The notes below the pieces were generated by a model. That model worked only from the letters and a program-made list of their open reading frames with translations, had not been told where the DNA came from and made no database searches. Position numbers and translations under genes: made by a program. Shown here piece by piece: positions 41,496 to 48,927 of a DNA stretch of 64,000 nucleotides. This DNA comes from a bacterium. GTDB lineage: Bacteria; Cyanobacteriota; Vampirovibrionia; Obscuribacterales; Obscuribacteraceae. The first letter of the stretch is position 1. Every line of letters begins with the position of its first letter. The DNA is taken from positions 1-64,000 of the forward strand of contig JAGOSY010000022.1 in NCBI GenBank assembly GCA_018062085.1, in the 5' to 3' direction.

Positions 41496-42452
41496 TTAGT
41501 TTGATGGTTGGTCGTTAGCAGGCGCTGCATTTGCAGGAGCTTTGCTAACCGGTGCAAGAATCACAGAGGTGTTGCCACCTTCTGGGAGGTCTGTGGTGCT
41601 TGGCTCGCCGTTCCAGTTTTCTAGTTGTATGAATGGTGCCAGCAAAGAGTTTAGTCTTGATGCAGCGCCCATCTTTTCGATGGCATAGCCATTGGCGTCG
41701 CCGAGTAGTTTGGTACTCGTGGCTTTGGCTTTGCCTTGAATTTCTAATGACTGACCATCAGCGTCTGCTTGGATGATGTCGATTTGTTTGATAATCTCAG
41801 CAGTTAAGCGCTTTTGTTCTTGTTCTACTTTAGCTTCAACACTCTTGTTGAAAGGGTCAGAGAACTTGAAATCAAGACAGGCAATCTGAATAATTTGCAC
41901 AGCTCCTGCTGGTACTTTATATTCAGCCAAACGAGCATCAACAGCAGTTTGTAAGCGTGATTGGATGTTTTTCACAAGCTGCGGACGTTTTTTCACCAAG
42001 TCTTCTGGTGAATAAGTTGGTGTTTCAGCTTGAGCTGAAGTTTGAATCAAAGGGTCAAGAATCTTTTGTTTCAGAGCTTCAAAATTGCCAATCTCTTTAA
42101 GCAAGGCACCTGAATACTCGGGGTGAACAAACAGCTCAACACTCCAGTCAGCAGTTAGTACTTGTTGGGTATTATCTCGTGGCTGCGAAGTGTGATTTTC
42201 GGCGCTTGTGCGCGAGGGGTAGAGCTGTACAGATTCGACTAGGGGCCATTTGAAGTGCAGACCTGCTTCATAACGCTTCTCAACCTTCATGCTACCCATA
42301 AAGTTTAAGAAAGCAGAATTGCCTGCTGGTACGGAAAAAGTGAACATGTGGAAGAGCAGCCCGAAGACAAACGTGGCAGCTACTACAATTAGAGCTGTGC
42401 TGTGATTGCCGAGGGCGGTTTTTACGCCGAACTCATTGTATTGATCAGTCAT
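41496..42452 (-). CDS. SPFH/prohibitin-family protein (HflK-like)
   Basis: 318 residues. N-terminal membrane helix (about 20-42), SPFH domain with GLHFKWPLVESVQLYPSRT, then coiled coil (KVEQEQKRLTAEIIKQIDIIQADADGQ and following) and an Ala/Pro tail. The pair layout, coiled coils and membrane anchors match HflK/HflC and prohibitins, which surround FtsH. No FtsH directly next to it, but two lie 4-9 kb away on the same strand. Confidence 0.82.
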   Translation of the reverse strand: MTDQYNEFGVKTALGNHSTALIVVAATFVFGLLFHMFTFSVPAGNSAFLNFMGSMKVEKRYEAGLHFKWPLVESVQLYPSRTSAENHTSQPRDNTQQVLTADWSVELFVHPEYSGALLKEIGNFEALKQKILDPLIQTSAQAETPTYSPEDLVKKRPQLVKNIQSRLQTAVDARLAEYKVPAGAVQIIQIACLDFKFSDPFNKSVEAKVEQEQKRLTAEIIKQIDIIQADADGQSLEIQGKAKATSTKLLGDANGYAIEKMGAASRLNSLLAPFIQLENWNGEPSTTDLPEGGNTSVILAPVSKAPANAAPANDQPSN

Positions 42453-42563
42453 GATTTTGTCCTGTTATTTTTCTATGTAGGTTTGTGGACCCGTGCCTGC
42501 CTTGAACTTAGGGCAGGGCAAGACAGAGGTCCGTTGATGAGACTAGCCTGGTGAGAGGCGCTC

Positions 42564-44267
42564 TTAATCGTTGCTTGAGCTATTTGTGATGGCCAATCTG
42601 TCGCTATCACGTTTCGCGTGCTCGGCTTTTACTTCGATGCTGCGTTGTACTTTTGCTTCTTGAGCCGGAGCGGTTTTGCTTTGTCCTATGGTTTCAGCCA
42701 TAGCTTCTTTTCCGCCTGCCAAAACTTCAATAGCTTTCGCTAACTGGTTATCTGGGCCCACAGTCGGATTATCCAAATAGGCGTCTGACTGTTCCACTTC
42801 AAAGTCTGGAATCAGTGCTACCCCAAGAGGTACACCACCAGGCAGAAAGCGCAGAGTAGTAATTTTTACTGCTGCACCAAAATCGACTGGGGTGAAAGCT
42901 TGGCCTACTTCTTTGCCATAGCTTGGCTTGCCCACCAGAACCGCTAATTCATTGGCTCTAAGCATGCCAGCTAAAATTTCAGAAGAACTAGCGCTCTTCT
43001 CGTTGATTAAGACCACGATAGGAATGCTAGGCACTATCTGAAAAACGCGGGGGGTGGCTTTACTTTTGACAATAGCGTCGTGTTCTACCAGCTCTTGCAC
43101 ATACTTGTCACCATCAATTCTTTGTCTGACTTCTAGGTTGCGACCTTCAGAGTTCATTTGAATGGTAATTGTAGGACCCCTTGCCATGATGGTTTGGCCC
43201 ATATCTAAGGTCGCTTCCATGACGCCGCCACCGTTGTTGCGAAAGTCGATTATCAGGCCTTTGATAGCGCAGTCTTCTGGTTTGTAGGTCTTAATTACCT
43301 CAAGAAGGTCTTTGGTTTCGTAGGGTAGCTCTTTGCCTGTGCACGCTAAGTAAAGAGCGTCACTTAGCTCGGTAGCTACAGTTTTGCTAAAACTCGTTAC
43401 TTTGACATAGAGAAAGTCATTTTCGAGTTTTTCAGTACTAACTTGATTGATGTGCAGGGCGCTGCGTGTAATAGCAATCTCGATGTTCTCGAAACTATTT
43501 TCGACGTTGGCTACAGGGCGCTTAACTGAAAGTACAACCTTGGTGCCTGCTTGCTTCTTGCCGCTGATTAGGCTCACTGCTTCGGACATTGTTTGACCGA
43601 TGAGCGAATGACCATCGACAGCGGCAATTTGGTCGCCCATTTTTAAACCAACTTGTTCTGCTGGGGTGCCTTGTGGAGGGGCTGGATAGACAACCAGCAA
43701 AGTGTCTTCAGTAATTTTGCTCAATGCTTCGAGGGCTTCTTGTGAAGGGTTTTCACCAAGAGCTTTAAACTTGCTCCGTATGCCAATACGTGTCATTGGT
43801 GCACCGATGCCGACTAGATTGCCTTGGGTGTGCTCAACTACTTGAGCGGCAGCCTCTGGTGGCAAGAAGGCAGTATGTATCTCTTGCAGGCTATTTACCA
43901 TTTTGCTGATTGCTTGGTAAGTGCCTTCTTCTGTGCCGAAACTATTGCTAAGATCAAATTTGTGTTGCCACTTGTTGATGAAGGCAGTTTGCATTTCTCC
44001 TGTCATCAGGTTGAAGGCGCGGTCAGATTTAACGATAAGCCCGAAAACACAGTCGTAAAGCACTTTGCCATTGAATGGCCCGGTGTTGTTGCGATTGCAC
44101 ACTGCCGGGATATCTTTGATTGCAACTGTTGACGTGTGTATTTGTGATGCTTGCTCTCCTGGGATCTTCGATTGACTGTTCGGCACTAGTATCCATACTA
44201 GTGTGAGAATAATTGCAATCGATGCTAGCCCACTGGCAAACACCGATTTTGAATACGATATTTTCAT
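42564..44267 (-). CDS. S41 PDZ protease, membrane-anchored
   Basis: 567 residues starting MKISYSKSVFASG. Signal/anchor helix (8-28), N-terminal domain with KWQHKFD (99-105), PDZ domain (about 150-250; LKMGDQIAAVDG), then the S41 core with IDFRNNGGG (340-348), nucleophile Ser427 (SASSSE) and Lys452 (SYGKE), 25 residues apart. The N-terminal domain matches that of the fusion protein at 56409. CtpA/Prc-type enzymes cleave periplasmic or envelope substrates. Start at 44267 has a TAGGAAAA ribosome site. Confidence 0.88.
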   Translation of the reverse strand: MKISYSKSVFASGLASIAIILTLVWILVPNSQSKIPGEQASQIHTSTVAIKDIPAVCNRNNTGPFNGKVLYDCVFGLIVKSDRAFNLMTGEMQTAFINKWQHKFDLSNSFGTEEGTYQAISKMVNSLQEIHTAFLPPEAAAQVVEHTQGNLVGIGAPMTRIGIRSKFKALGENPSQEALEALSKITEDTLLVVYPAPPQGTPAEQVGLKMGDQIAAVDGHSLIGQTMSEAVSLISGKKQAGTKVVLSVKRPVANVENSFENIEIAITRSALHINQVSTEKLENDFLYVKVTSFSKTVATELSDALYLACTGKELPYETKDLLEVIKTYKPEDCAIKGLIIDFRNNGGGVMEATLDMGQTIMARGPTITIQMNSEGRNLEVRQRIDGDKYVQELVEHDAIVKSKATPRVFQIVPSIPIVVLINEKSASSSEILAGMLRANELAVLVGKPSYGKEVGQAFTPVDFGAAVKITTLRFLPGGVPLGVALIPDFEVEQSDAYLDNPTVGPDNQLAKAIEVLAGGKEAMAETIGQSKTAPAQEAKVQRSIEVKAEHAKRDSDRLAITNSSSND

Positions 44268-44317
44268 AGGGGATTTTCCTACTGTTTGATAACTTGTTAA
44301 GGTCCAGCTGGTCACCA

Positions 44318-45424
44318 CTAGTGGTTGTGGCGATGGTGAGCGTCTGGGAAGTGGGCATGACGGTGTTCTAGTGGTTCGTGGGCATGGTGGTGAGTGTGAG
44401 GCTCACTTCTCGAATCTTCACTCGCATGAACATGCTGATGGTGCTCGTCATGAGTATGTTTGTGCTGATGCTGCATTCGTTGATGTAAATGCTTATGGCT
44501 GTGGTTCTCAGTTAGGTGTAACCACAAACCAATAGCCATGAGACAAGCTGCTGCCAGGAATGCCCAAGTGATTGGTTCATTTAGGAGCACCATTGCAATT
44601 ACTGCGCCAACAAAGGGAGCCAGGGCGAAGTAAGCACCGGTGCGAGCTGTGCCTAGATGGCGTAGAGCGAGCACAAATAGAGCTAGGCTAACACCATATC
44701 CAAGAAAGCCTACAAATAGTGCGGCCATGATGTAGCTTAGGCTTGGTAGTGCAGCACTTTCTACTTGAAAGATTAGCGCTAACGAGACGTTCACCAAACC
44801 GGCAAAGAGACCTTTGAGACAGGAAATTTGAGCAGGGTTGGCGTTGGATACTTTTCTGGTCAAATTATTGTCGATGGCCCAAGCTAAGCACGCGCCAACT
44901 ATTAGTAGCACTCCACCGTAATTTGAAGCGGCGGCACTGGCATCGATTTCTCCTCCAGAGAGAATGATGCCGCCTGTGATGATGGCTACCATGCCTAGAA
45001 AAATACGTTTGTCAAAGTTTTCACGAAAGACAAACCAAGCAATTAAGGCAGTGAACACTCCTTCTAGGTTGAGAAAGAGCGAGGCCGAAGAGGCTTTGGT
45101 TGACGCTAGACCGAACATAAGCAAGGCAGGGGCGATGATGCCACCAAATAGAATGGCACCAGCTAGCCACGGTAAATCTGCCTTTTGTAGAGAGGCTTCA
45201 CTGCTTTTTTTTTGACCAGTAATCTGAGCAGCAAGCTGTGTCGTCAATAGATAAATGCCCAAGCCAATGCCAGAGCCAAGATAGAAGAGTCCAGCCAAAA
45301 GCACTGGACTAATTCCAATCAGCAGACCCTTGGCGAATGGAGTGGTAATGCCAAATAATAGAGCAGCAAGAAGAGCATAGATAACTCCTTTTGCTGGCAT
45401 CTTAGAGTTTATGCTTGGTTCCAT
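44318..45424 (-). CDS. EamA/DMT transporter with His-rich tail
   Basis: 368 residues starting MEPSINSKMPAKG. Ten membrane helices in two EamA repeats (about 10-300), with the family signatures GLFAGLVNVSLALIF and NEPITWAFLAAACLMAIG. The last 70 residues are extremely rich in His (runs such as HKHTHDEHHQHVH and HAHEPLEHRHAHFPDAHHRH), a cytosolic metal-binding domain as in cation exporters and some nickel/cobalt proteins. The substrate may be a metal or a metal complex, an unusual role for this family. The frame upstream of 45424 is rejected. Confidence 0.85.
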   Translation of the reverse strand: MEPSINSKMPAKGVIYALLAALLFGITTPFAKGLLIGISPVLLAGLFYLGSGIGLGIYLLTTQLAAQITGQKKSSEASLQKADLPWLAGAILFGGIIAPALLMFGLASTKASSASLFLNLEGVFTALIAWFVFRENFDKRIFLGMVAIITGGIILSGGEIDASAAASNYGGVLLIVGACLAWAIDNNLTRKVSNANPAQISCLKGLFAGLVNVSLALIFQVESAALPSLSYIMAALFVGFLGYGVSLALFVLALRHLGTARTGAYFALAPFVGAVIAMVLLNEPITWAFLAAACLMAIGLWLHLTENHSHKHLHQRMQHQHKHTHDEHHQHVHASEDSRSEPHTHHHAHEPLEHRHAHFPDAHHRHNH

Positions 45425-45479
45425 AACTTGGTCCGTTTTGTGGTTGTAAATTAAACCGCTAGTTTGCCGCGACTCAGTT

Positions 45480-45662
45480 TTATCTTCTTCGGAATTTTGC
45501 GGTGGTACTGCTTGCCAAACCAGACATGACGATGGTCGCATACCACCACGAAGGATAGTCTCCGTTGGCGGCCTTTACCTTGTCGCAGTTGGCGTTCCAT
45601 TCGGCTTCGCTAGTGCTGCTTCTCATCAGTTGTTCTACGTCTGTTGGGTTAGTAAGATTCAT
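45480..45662 (-). CDS. Small hypothetical protein
   Basis: 60 residues starting MNLTNPTDVEQLMRSS. Soluble helical N-terminus, pattern SEAEWNANCDKVKAANG, then a short hydrophobic WWYATIVMSGLAS and a basic end (KFRRR). Resembles small conserved proteins of the same length in other bacteria, function unknown. GAGAGAAAACC precedes the ATG. The downstream gene starts 55 bases away. Confidence 0.65.
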   Translation of the reverse strand: MNLTNPTDVEQLMRSSTSEAEWNANCDKVKAANGDYPSWWYATIVMSGLASSTTAKFRRR

Positions 45663-45712
45663 GGTTTTCTCTCTTTAGTAATGGTTATGCCGAATATCGG
45701 CAGAAAAGTGTG

Positions 45713-45740
45713 AACTCGAGAGACAAATGCCTCTCAAGTT
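45713..45740 (-). terminator. 10-bp hairpin in a spacer with several stems
   Basis: Arms AACTCGAGAG and CTCTCAAGTT pair with one G-U on the minus strand. Two more small perfect hairpins (TGCCGA/TCGGCA near 45688 and GAGAAC/GTTCTC near 45824) lie in the same 210-base spacer after the stop at 45873. Confidence 0.45.
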
Positions 45741-45872
45741 AAAGGGTAGATTGGTGCAATTATTGGCTTAAGCCGGTGTAGTGCAGAATGGCTGCCAAGT
45801 GCAGAGGCGAAAAATGAGAACATCCTTGTTCTCGGCTCAGTAATTTAAGTAATTACGTGCGGTTATTCGTGG

Positions 45873-46208
45873 TTATTCTTTATCTGTTTTTTCTGCCAAG
45901 TTGCGCTTGTACTGGCGGTTGCCCATGAAGAAGCTGCCACCGAAAGCAAGGCCAGTCCAAAAGACAATGGTTGCGCCACCTTGAAGGCCCAGCAGTGTGC
46001 CGGCAAAAATTGAGGCAGCAATTACGCCGACTACGGCCCAGGTTTTGGCTTGTTTTGACAAGCTTGGACCTTTTGCCCCAAGCCAGTAACCTATAGCAAA
46101 GGCGACGGCGATGACGATAGTGCCGACAGTTTGTACGTTTTGATGAGCGGCAATATAGCCTTCGGAACCTTCGAACATGAGGTCGTTTGGATCTACTTGA
46201 TTAAACAT
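45873..46208 (-). CDS. Small membrane protein, FtsH partner copy 1
   Basis: 111 residues starting MFNQVDPNDLMFEGSEG. A polar N-terminus is followed by three hydrophobic segments. Clear paralog of the 48479-48820 protein: both contain DPNDLMFEG.DGYIAAHQNVQTVG and YWLGAKGPSLSKQ. Always found here directly downstream of an FtsH-like gene. Function unknown. Confidence 0.75.
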   Translation of the reverse strand: MFNQVDPNDLMFEGSEGYIAAHQNVQTVGTIVIAVAFAIGYWLGAKGPSLSKQAKTWAVVGVIAASIFAGTLLGLQGGATIVFWTGLAFGGSFFMGNRQYKRNLAEKTDKE

Positions 46209-46274
46209 TGTGTTTACCTATTTTGTGTTGGTGATTGTGATTGTTGAGTGTTTCTTGTGGAAACGAATGTTTGG

Positions 46275-46306
46275 ATCAGGCGAGAACTTCTTTGTTCTCA
46301 CCTGAT
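46275..46306 (-). terminator. 13-bp hairpin after FtsH copy 1
   Basis: Arms 46275-46287 and 46294-46306 pair fully with one G-U on the minus strand. 30 bases past the FtsH stop. On the plus strand it is followed by TATTTTTTG, so it might also end transcripts the other way. Confidence 0.5.
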
Positions 46307-46335
46307 TATTTTTTGTGCTTGTTGCTGTTCGCTGT

Positions 46336-48405
46336 TTATGCTCTGCGAACTGAAAGTCTTTCAAACCGAGGCCACAGCTTTTTCAACTCGGCTTCTACTT
46401 GTGCGTCGCTGACATAGGCTGGTGTGTATTTGTTCCACAACTCTAGCCATTCAGCCCGAGCAATGGTTTCTTTCACTACCAGCAGATCGGCTAGAGCATG
46501 CAAGAACTCTTCTCTCTCTAACAGAGCACGAATAGCCATGCGACAGCCGGTAGCCAGTTTGCTCAAGATTTCTTGGTCGATTTGGTTACTAGACTCATTT
46601 GACAGACCATAGGCGCCAGAGCCCATACCCATTTGTCTACCTAAGTTGGGGTTCTCTTGGTCAGCACCAACCGAAATGCCACCGAGATCAGACATGCCAA
46701 ATTTTGTTACCATCATTTTGGCGATGTTGTAGGCTTGTTTTAAGTCGTTGCTGTTGCCTGTAGAAGCAGTACCGGTGTACATACGCTCGGCAATTGTTGC
46801 TCCTACTGCCGAGGCGATTCTGCCAAGCAAAGCTTCTTCGGTTTGTACAGGGCTTGTGCTATCAGGGGTAGCTTGCATATGGCCCCCAGTACCGGCTGCA
46901 CCGACAATGGTTAGGCGACGCAAGGCGTTGCCCCATTGGTGAGCCCAATGTTTTCCTGAAGCCAACCAACGTTGATAACCGGCTTCAGTTACCAAGCCAT
47001 GGCCACCTTCGTGGTAGGCCAACATTCTTTTGACTGAAGGGTCTTGTCTGCGCGAGCTGCTTTTTGATGCTAATGCTTTCATCGTACCTTCGATGATGGC
47101 ATCTTCGATATCGGCAGAATTGATTTCTTCAGCCAGTTTCTTGCCTAATTTTTTGGCCGCAGCAACTCGACGTAGCATCAAGATAACTGAGCGGTTCATC
47201 AACTCGGCAATGTCAGCACCAGAGAAACTCCATGTTGAGTTCGCGATGTGATCGAAATCAACATCTTTGGCGAAAGTTTTGCCTTTACGGTGAACAGCCA
47301 AAATAAGTTTTCTGGCATGTAAATCAGGAGCTTCAACAGTGATGGTTTTTGTCAAACGACCAGGACGCAACAGCGCTTTGTCTAATACGTCTGCTCTGTT
47401 AGTAGCAGCAATGACATAGACGCCGGGCATTCTTTCGAAGCCGTCTAGTTGTACCAACAATTCGTTCAGAGTTTGTTCCCTTTCGTCATTGCCGCCACCC
47501 ATACCAGTACCACGTTGACGACCGACAGCATCAATTTCATCAATGAAGATGATGCATGGTGCCAGTTTCTTGGCGTCTTCAAAGAGGTCGCGTACGGCTT
47601 TGGCGCCCATACCAACAAACATCTCGACGAAGTCAGAGCCCGAAATGGTGATGAATGATACGCCTGCTTCGCCAGCGATACAACGAGCTAACAGTGTTTT
47701 ACCGTTGCCTGGTTCGCCTACCATTAAGGCACCTCTTGGGACAACACCGCCATGTTTGGCTAGAGCTGTAGGGTTTTGCAAAAACTCGATGATTTCGACA
47801 CTTTCTTCTTTGGCTTCGTCATTGCCAGCAAATTGATCGAGCTTGTCTTTTACTGTGCCTGCTGGGTAAAGGCGATGCTTTGGTGTTTTGTTCTTGCCAG
47901 AGTTCATTGGATTGAACTTCTTGAACAAGAAGAGCATAACCGCAGCCATAATCAGGTACGGAAGCCAGGCAATGAATATAGTCCACACTGCTTCACGCAA
48001 TGTGCCTTGTTTGGCTTTTACAGGAAGCTGGTAAGTGCCGTCTAAGACAATATGTTTTTCGTCGGCTAAGGCTTTGACTGTGGGCCATTCTCCTGGGGGG
48101 AGACCGGCAGTCATTGGTGTTGTACCGGTTCTTTTGATGGTGATCACTGGGTTGCCCCAGGTATCTTTGCCATAAGTGATACGTTCAATCTCGCCCTTGT
48201 CTTTCTTAATTAGAGTCAGAGCGGTATCGAAGCTTCTAATGCCGTCGCCTTTTTGGGCAAACTGCAAGGCGTCGTATTCAGAGTTCGGGCCAGCACTAAA
48301 AAGATTGGCGATAAAGAATATGACCAAAAACACGCCGACCATGATCAACCATTTTGGCATTGTTTTTAGCCAAGCTGGTAGTTTGGGTAAGTTAGGCTTT
48401 TTCAT
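46336..48405 (-). CDS. FtsH-like AAA+ metalloprotease, copy 1
   Basis: 689 residues. Two N-terminal membrane helices (about 18-36 and 142-160) around a periplasmic loop, then AAA+ domain with Walker A GEPGNGKT (230-237), Walker B IIFIDEID, SRH region ATNRADVLDKALLRPGR, and the zinc site HEGGH (465-469) with third ligand Asp554 (NSNDL). The usual FtsH motif is HEAGH; Gly at the third position is unusual but keeps HExxH. Degrades membrane and cytosolic proteins with ATP. Paralog of 48928. Confidence 0.9.
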   Translation of the reverse strand: MKKPNLPKLPAWLKTMPKWLIMVGVFLVIFFIANLFSAGPNSEYDALQFAQKGDGIRSFDTALTLIKKDKGEIERITYGKDTWGNPVITIKRTGTTPMTAGLPPGEWPTVKALADEKHIVLDGTYQLPVKAKQGTLREAVWTIFIAWLPYLIMAAVMLFLFKKFNPMNSGKNKTPKHRLYPAGTVKDKLDQFAGNDEAKEESVEIIEFLQNPTALAKHGGVVPRGALMVGEPGNGKTLLARCIAGEAGVSFITISGSDFVEMFVGMGAKAVRDLFEDAKKLAPCIIFIDEIDAVGRQRGTGMGGGNDEREQTLNELLVQLDGFERMPGVYVIAATNRADVLDKALLRPGRLTKTITVEAPDLHARKLILAVHRKGKTFAKDVDFDHIANSTWSFSGADIAELMNRSVILMLRRVAAAKKLGKKLAEEINSADIEDAIIEGTMKALASKSSSRRQDPSVKRMLAYHEGGHGLVTEAGYQRWLASGKHWAHQWGNALRRLTIVGAAGTGGHMQATPDSTSPVQTEEALLGRIASAVGATIAERMYTGTASTGNSNDLKQAYNIAKMMVTKFGMSDLGGISVGADQENPNLGRQMGMGSGAYGLSNESSNQIDQEILSKLATGCRMAIRALLEREEFLHALADLLVVKETIARAEWLELWNKYTPAYVSDAQVEAELKKLWPRFERLSVRRA

Positions 48406-48426
48406 GAGAATTCCTCGTATGCCATC

Positions 48427-48449
48427 AGAGCTGCCGTTTTAGCAGCTCT
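48427..48449 (-). terminator. 8-bp hairpin after small partner gene
   Basis: Perfect stem AGAGCTGC/GCAGCTCT with a 7-base loop, 30 bases past the stop at 48479. Falls between the two copies of the FtsH module. Confidence 0.5.
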
Positions 48450-48478
48450 TCAGGCTCATTGGTGATTGGTTAAATGGA

Positions 48479-48820
48479 CTACTTTTGCTCAGAGCCAGCT
48501 GTCAAGCTGCGCTTGTAGCTGCGGTTGCCTAAGAAGAAGCTCGCGCCTAAAGCAATGCCAGCCCAGAAGACGATAGTGATGCCGCCCTGTAGGCCGAGGA
48601 TAGTGCCAGCAAAAATGCAGACGAGAACTATACCGACGATGGTCCATGTTTTATTTTGCTTTGACAGACTTGGGCCTTTTGCGCCAAGCCAGTAGCCTAA
48701 AGCAAAGGCGGCAGCCACTACGAGCATGCCCACTGTTTGTACGTTCTGATGAGCAGCGATATAGCCGTCGGAACCTTCGAACATCAGGTCGTTTGGATCT
48801 ATTTTGTTGAAATTTGCCAT
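48479..48820 (-). CDS. Small membrane protein, FtsH partner copy 2
   Basis: 113 residues starting MANFNKIDPNDLMFEGS. Three hydrophobic segments, paralog of 45873-46208 with most of the N-terminal half the same. Its start has GGCAAACACA upstream. Lies between the two FtsH genes. Unknown, but its conserved pairing suggests a regulator or adaptor of the protease. Confidence 0.75.
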   Translation of the reverse strand: MANFNKIDPNDLMFEGSDGYIAAHQNVQTVGMLVVAAAFALGYWLGAKGPSLSKQNKTWTIVGIVLVCIFAGTILGLQGGITIVFWAGIALGASFFLGNRSYKRSLTAGSEQK

Positions 48821-48872
48821 TGTGTTTGCCTACTAAGTGATTGATTTCTGTGAAAAGAATGATGTGGATTGT

Positions 48873-48908
48873 GGGCTAGCAGATAGCGTTCCTGCCTTCT
48901 GTTAGCCC
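48873..48908 (-). terminator. 11-bp hairpin after FtsH copy 2
   Basis: Arms GGGCTAGCAGA and TCTGTTAGCCC pair with one A-C mismatch on the minus strand (G-T on the plus strand). Begins 20 bases past the stop at 48928. Confidence 0.45.
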
Positions 48909-48927
48909 GTGTGTTGTAGTTGATGGA

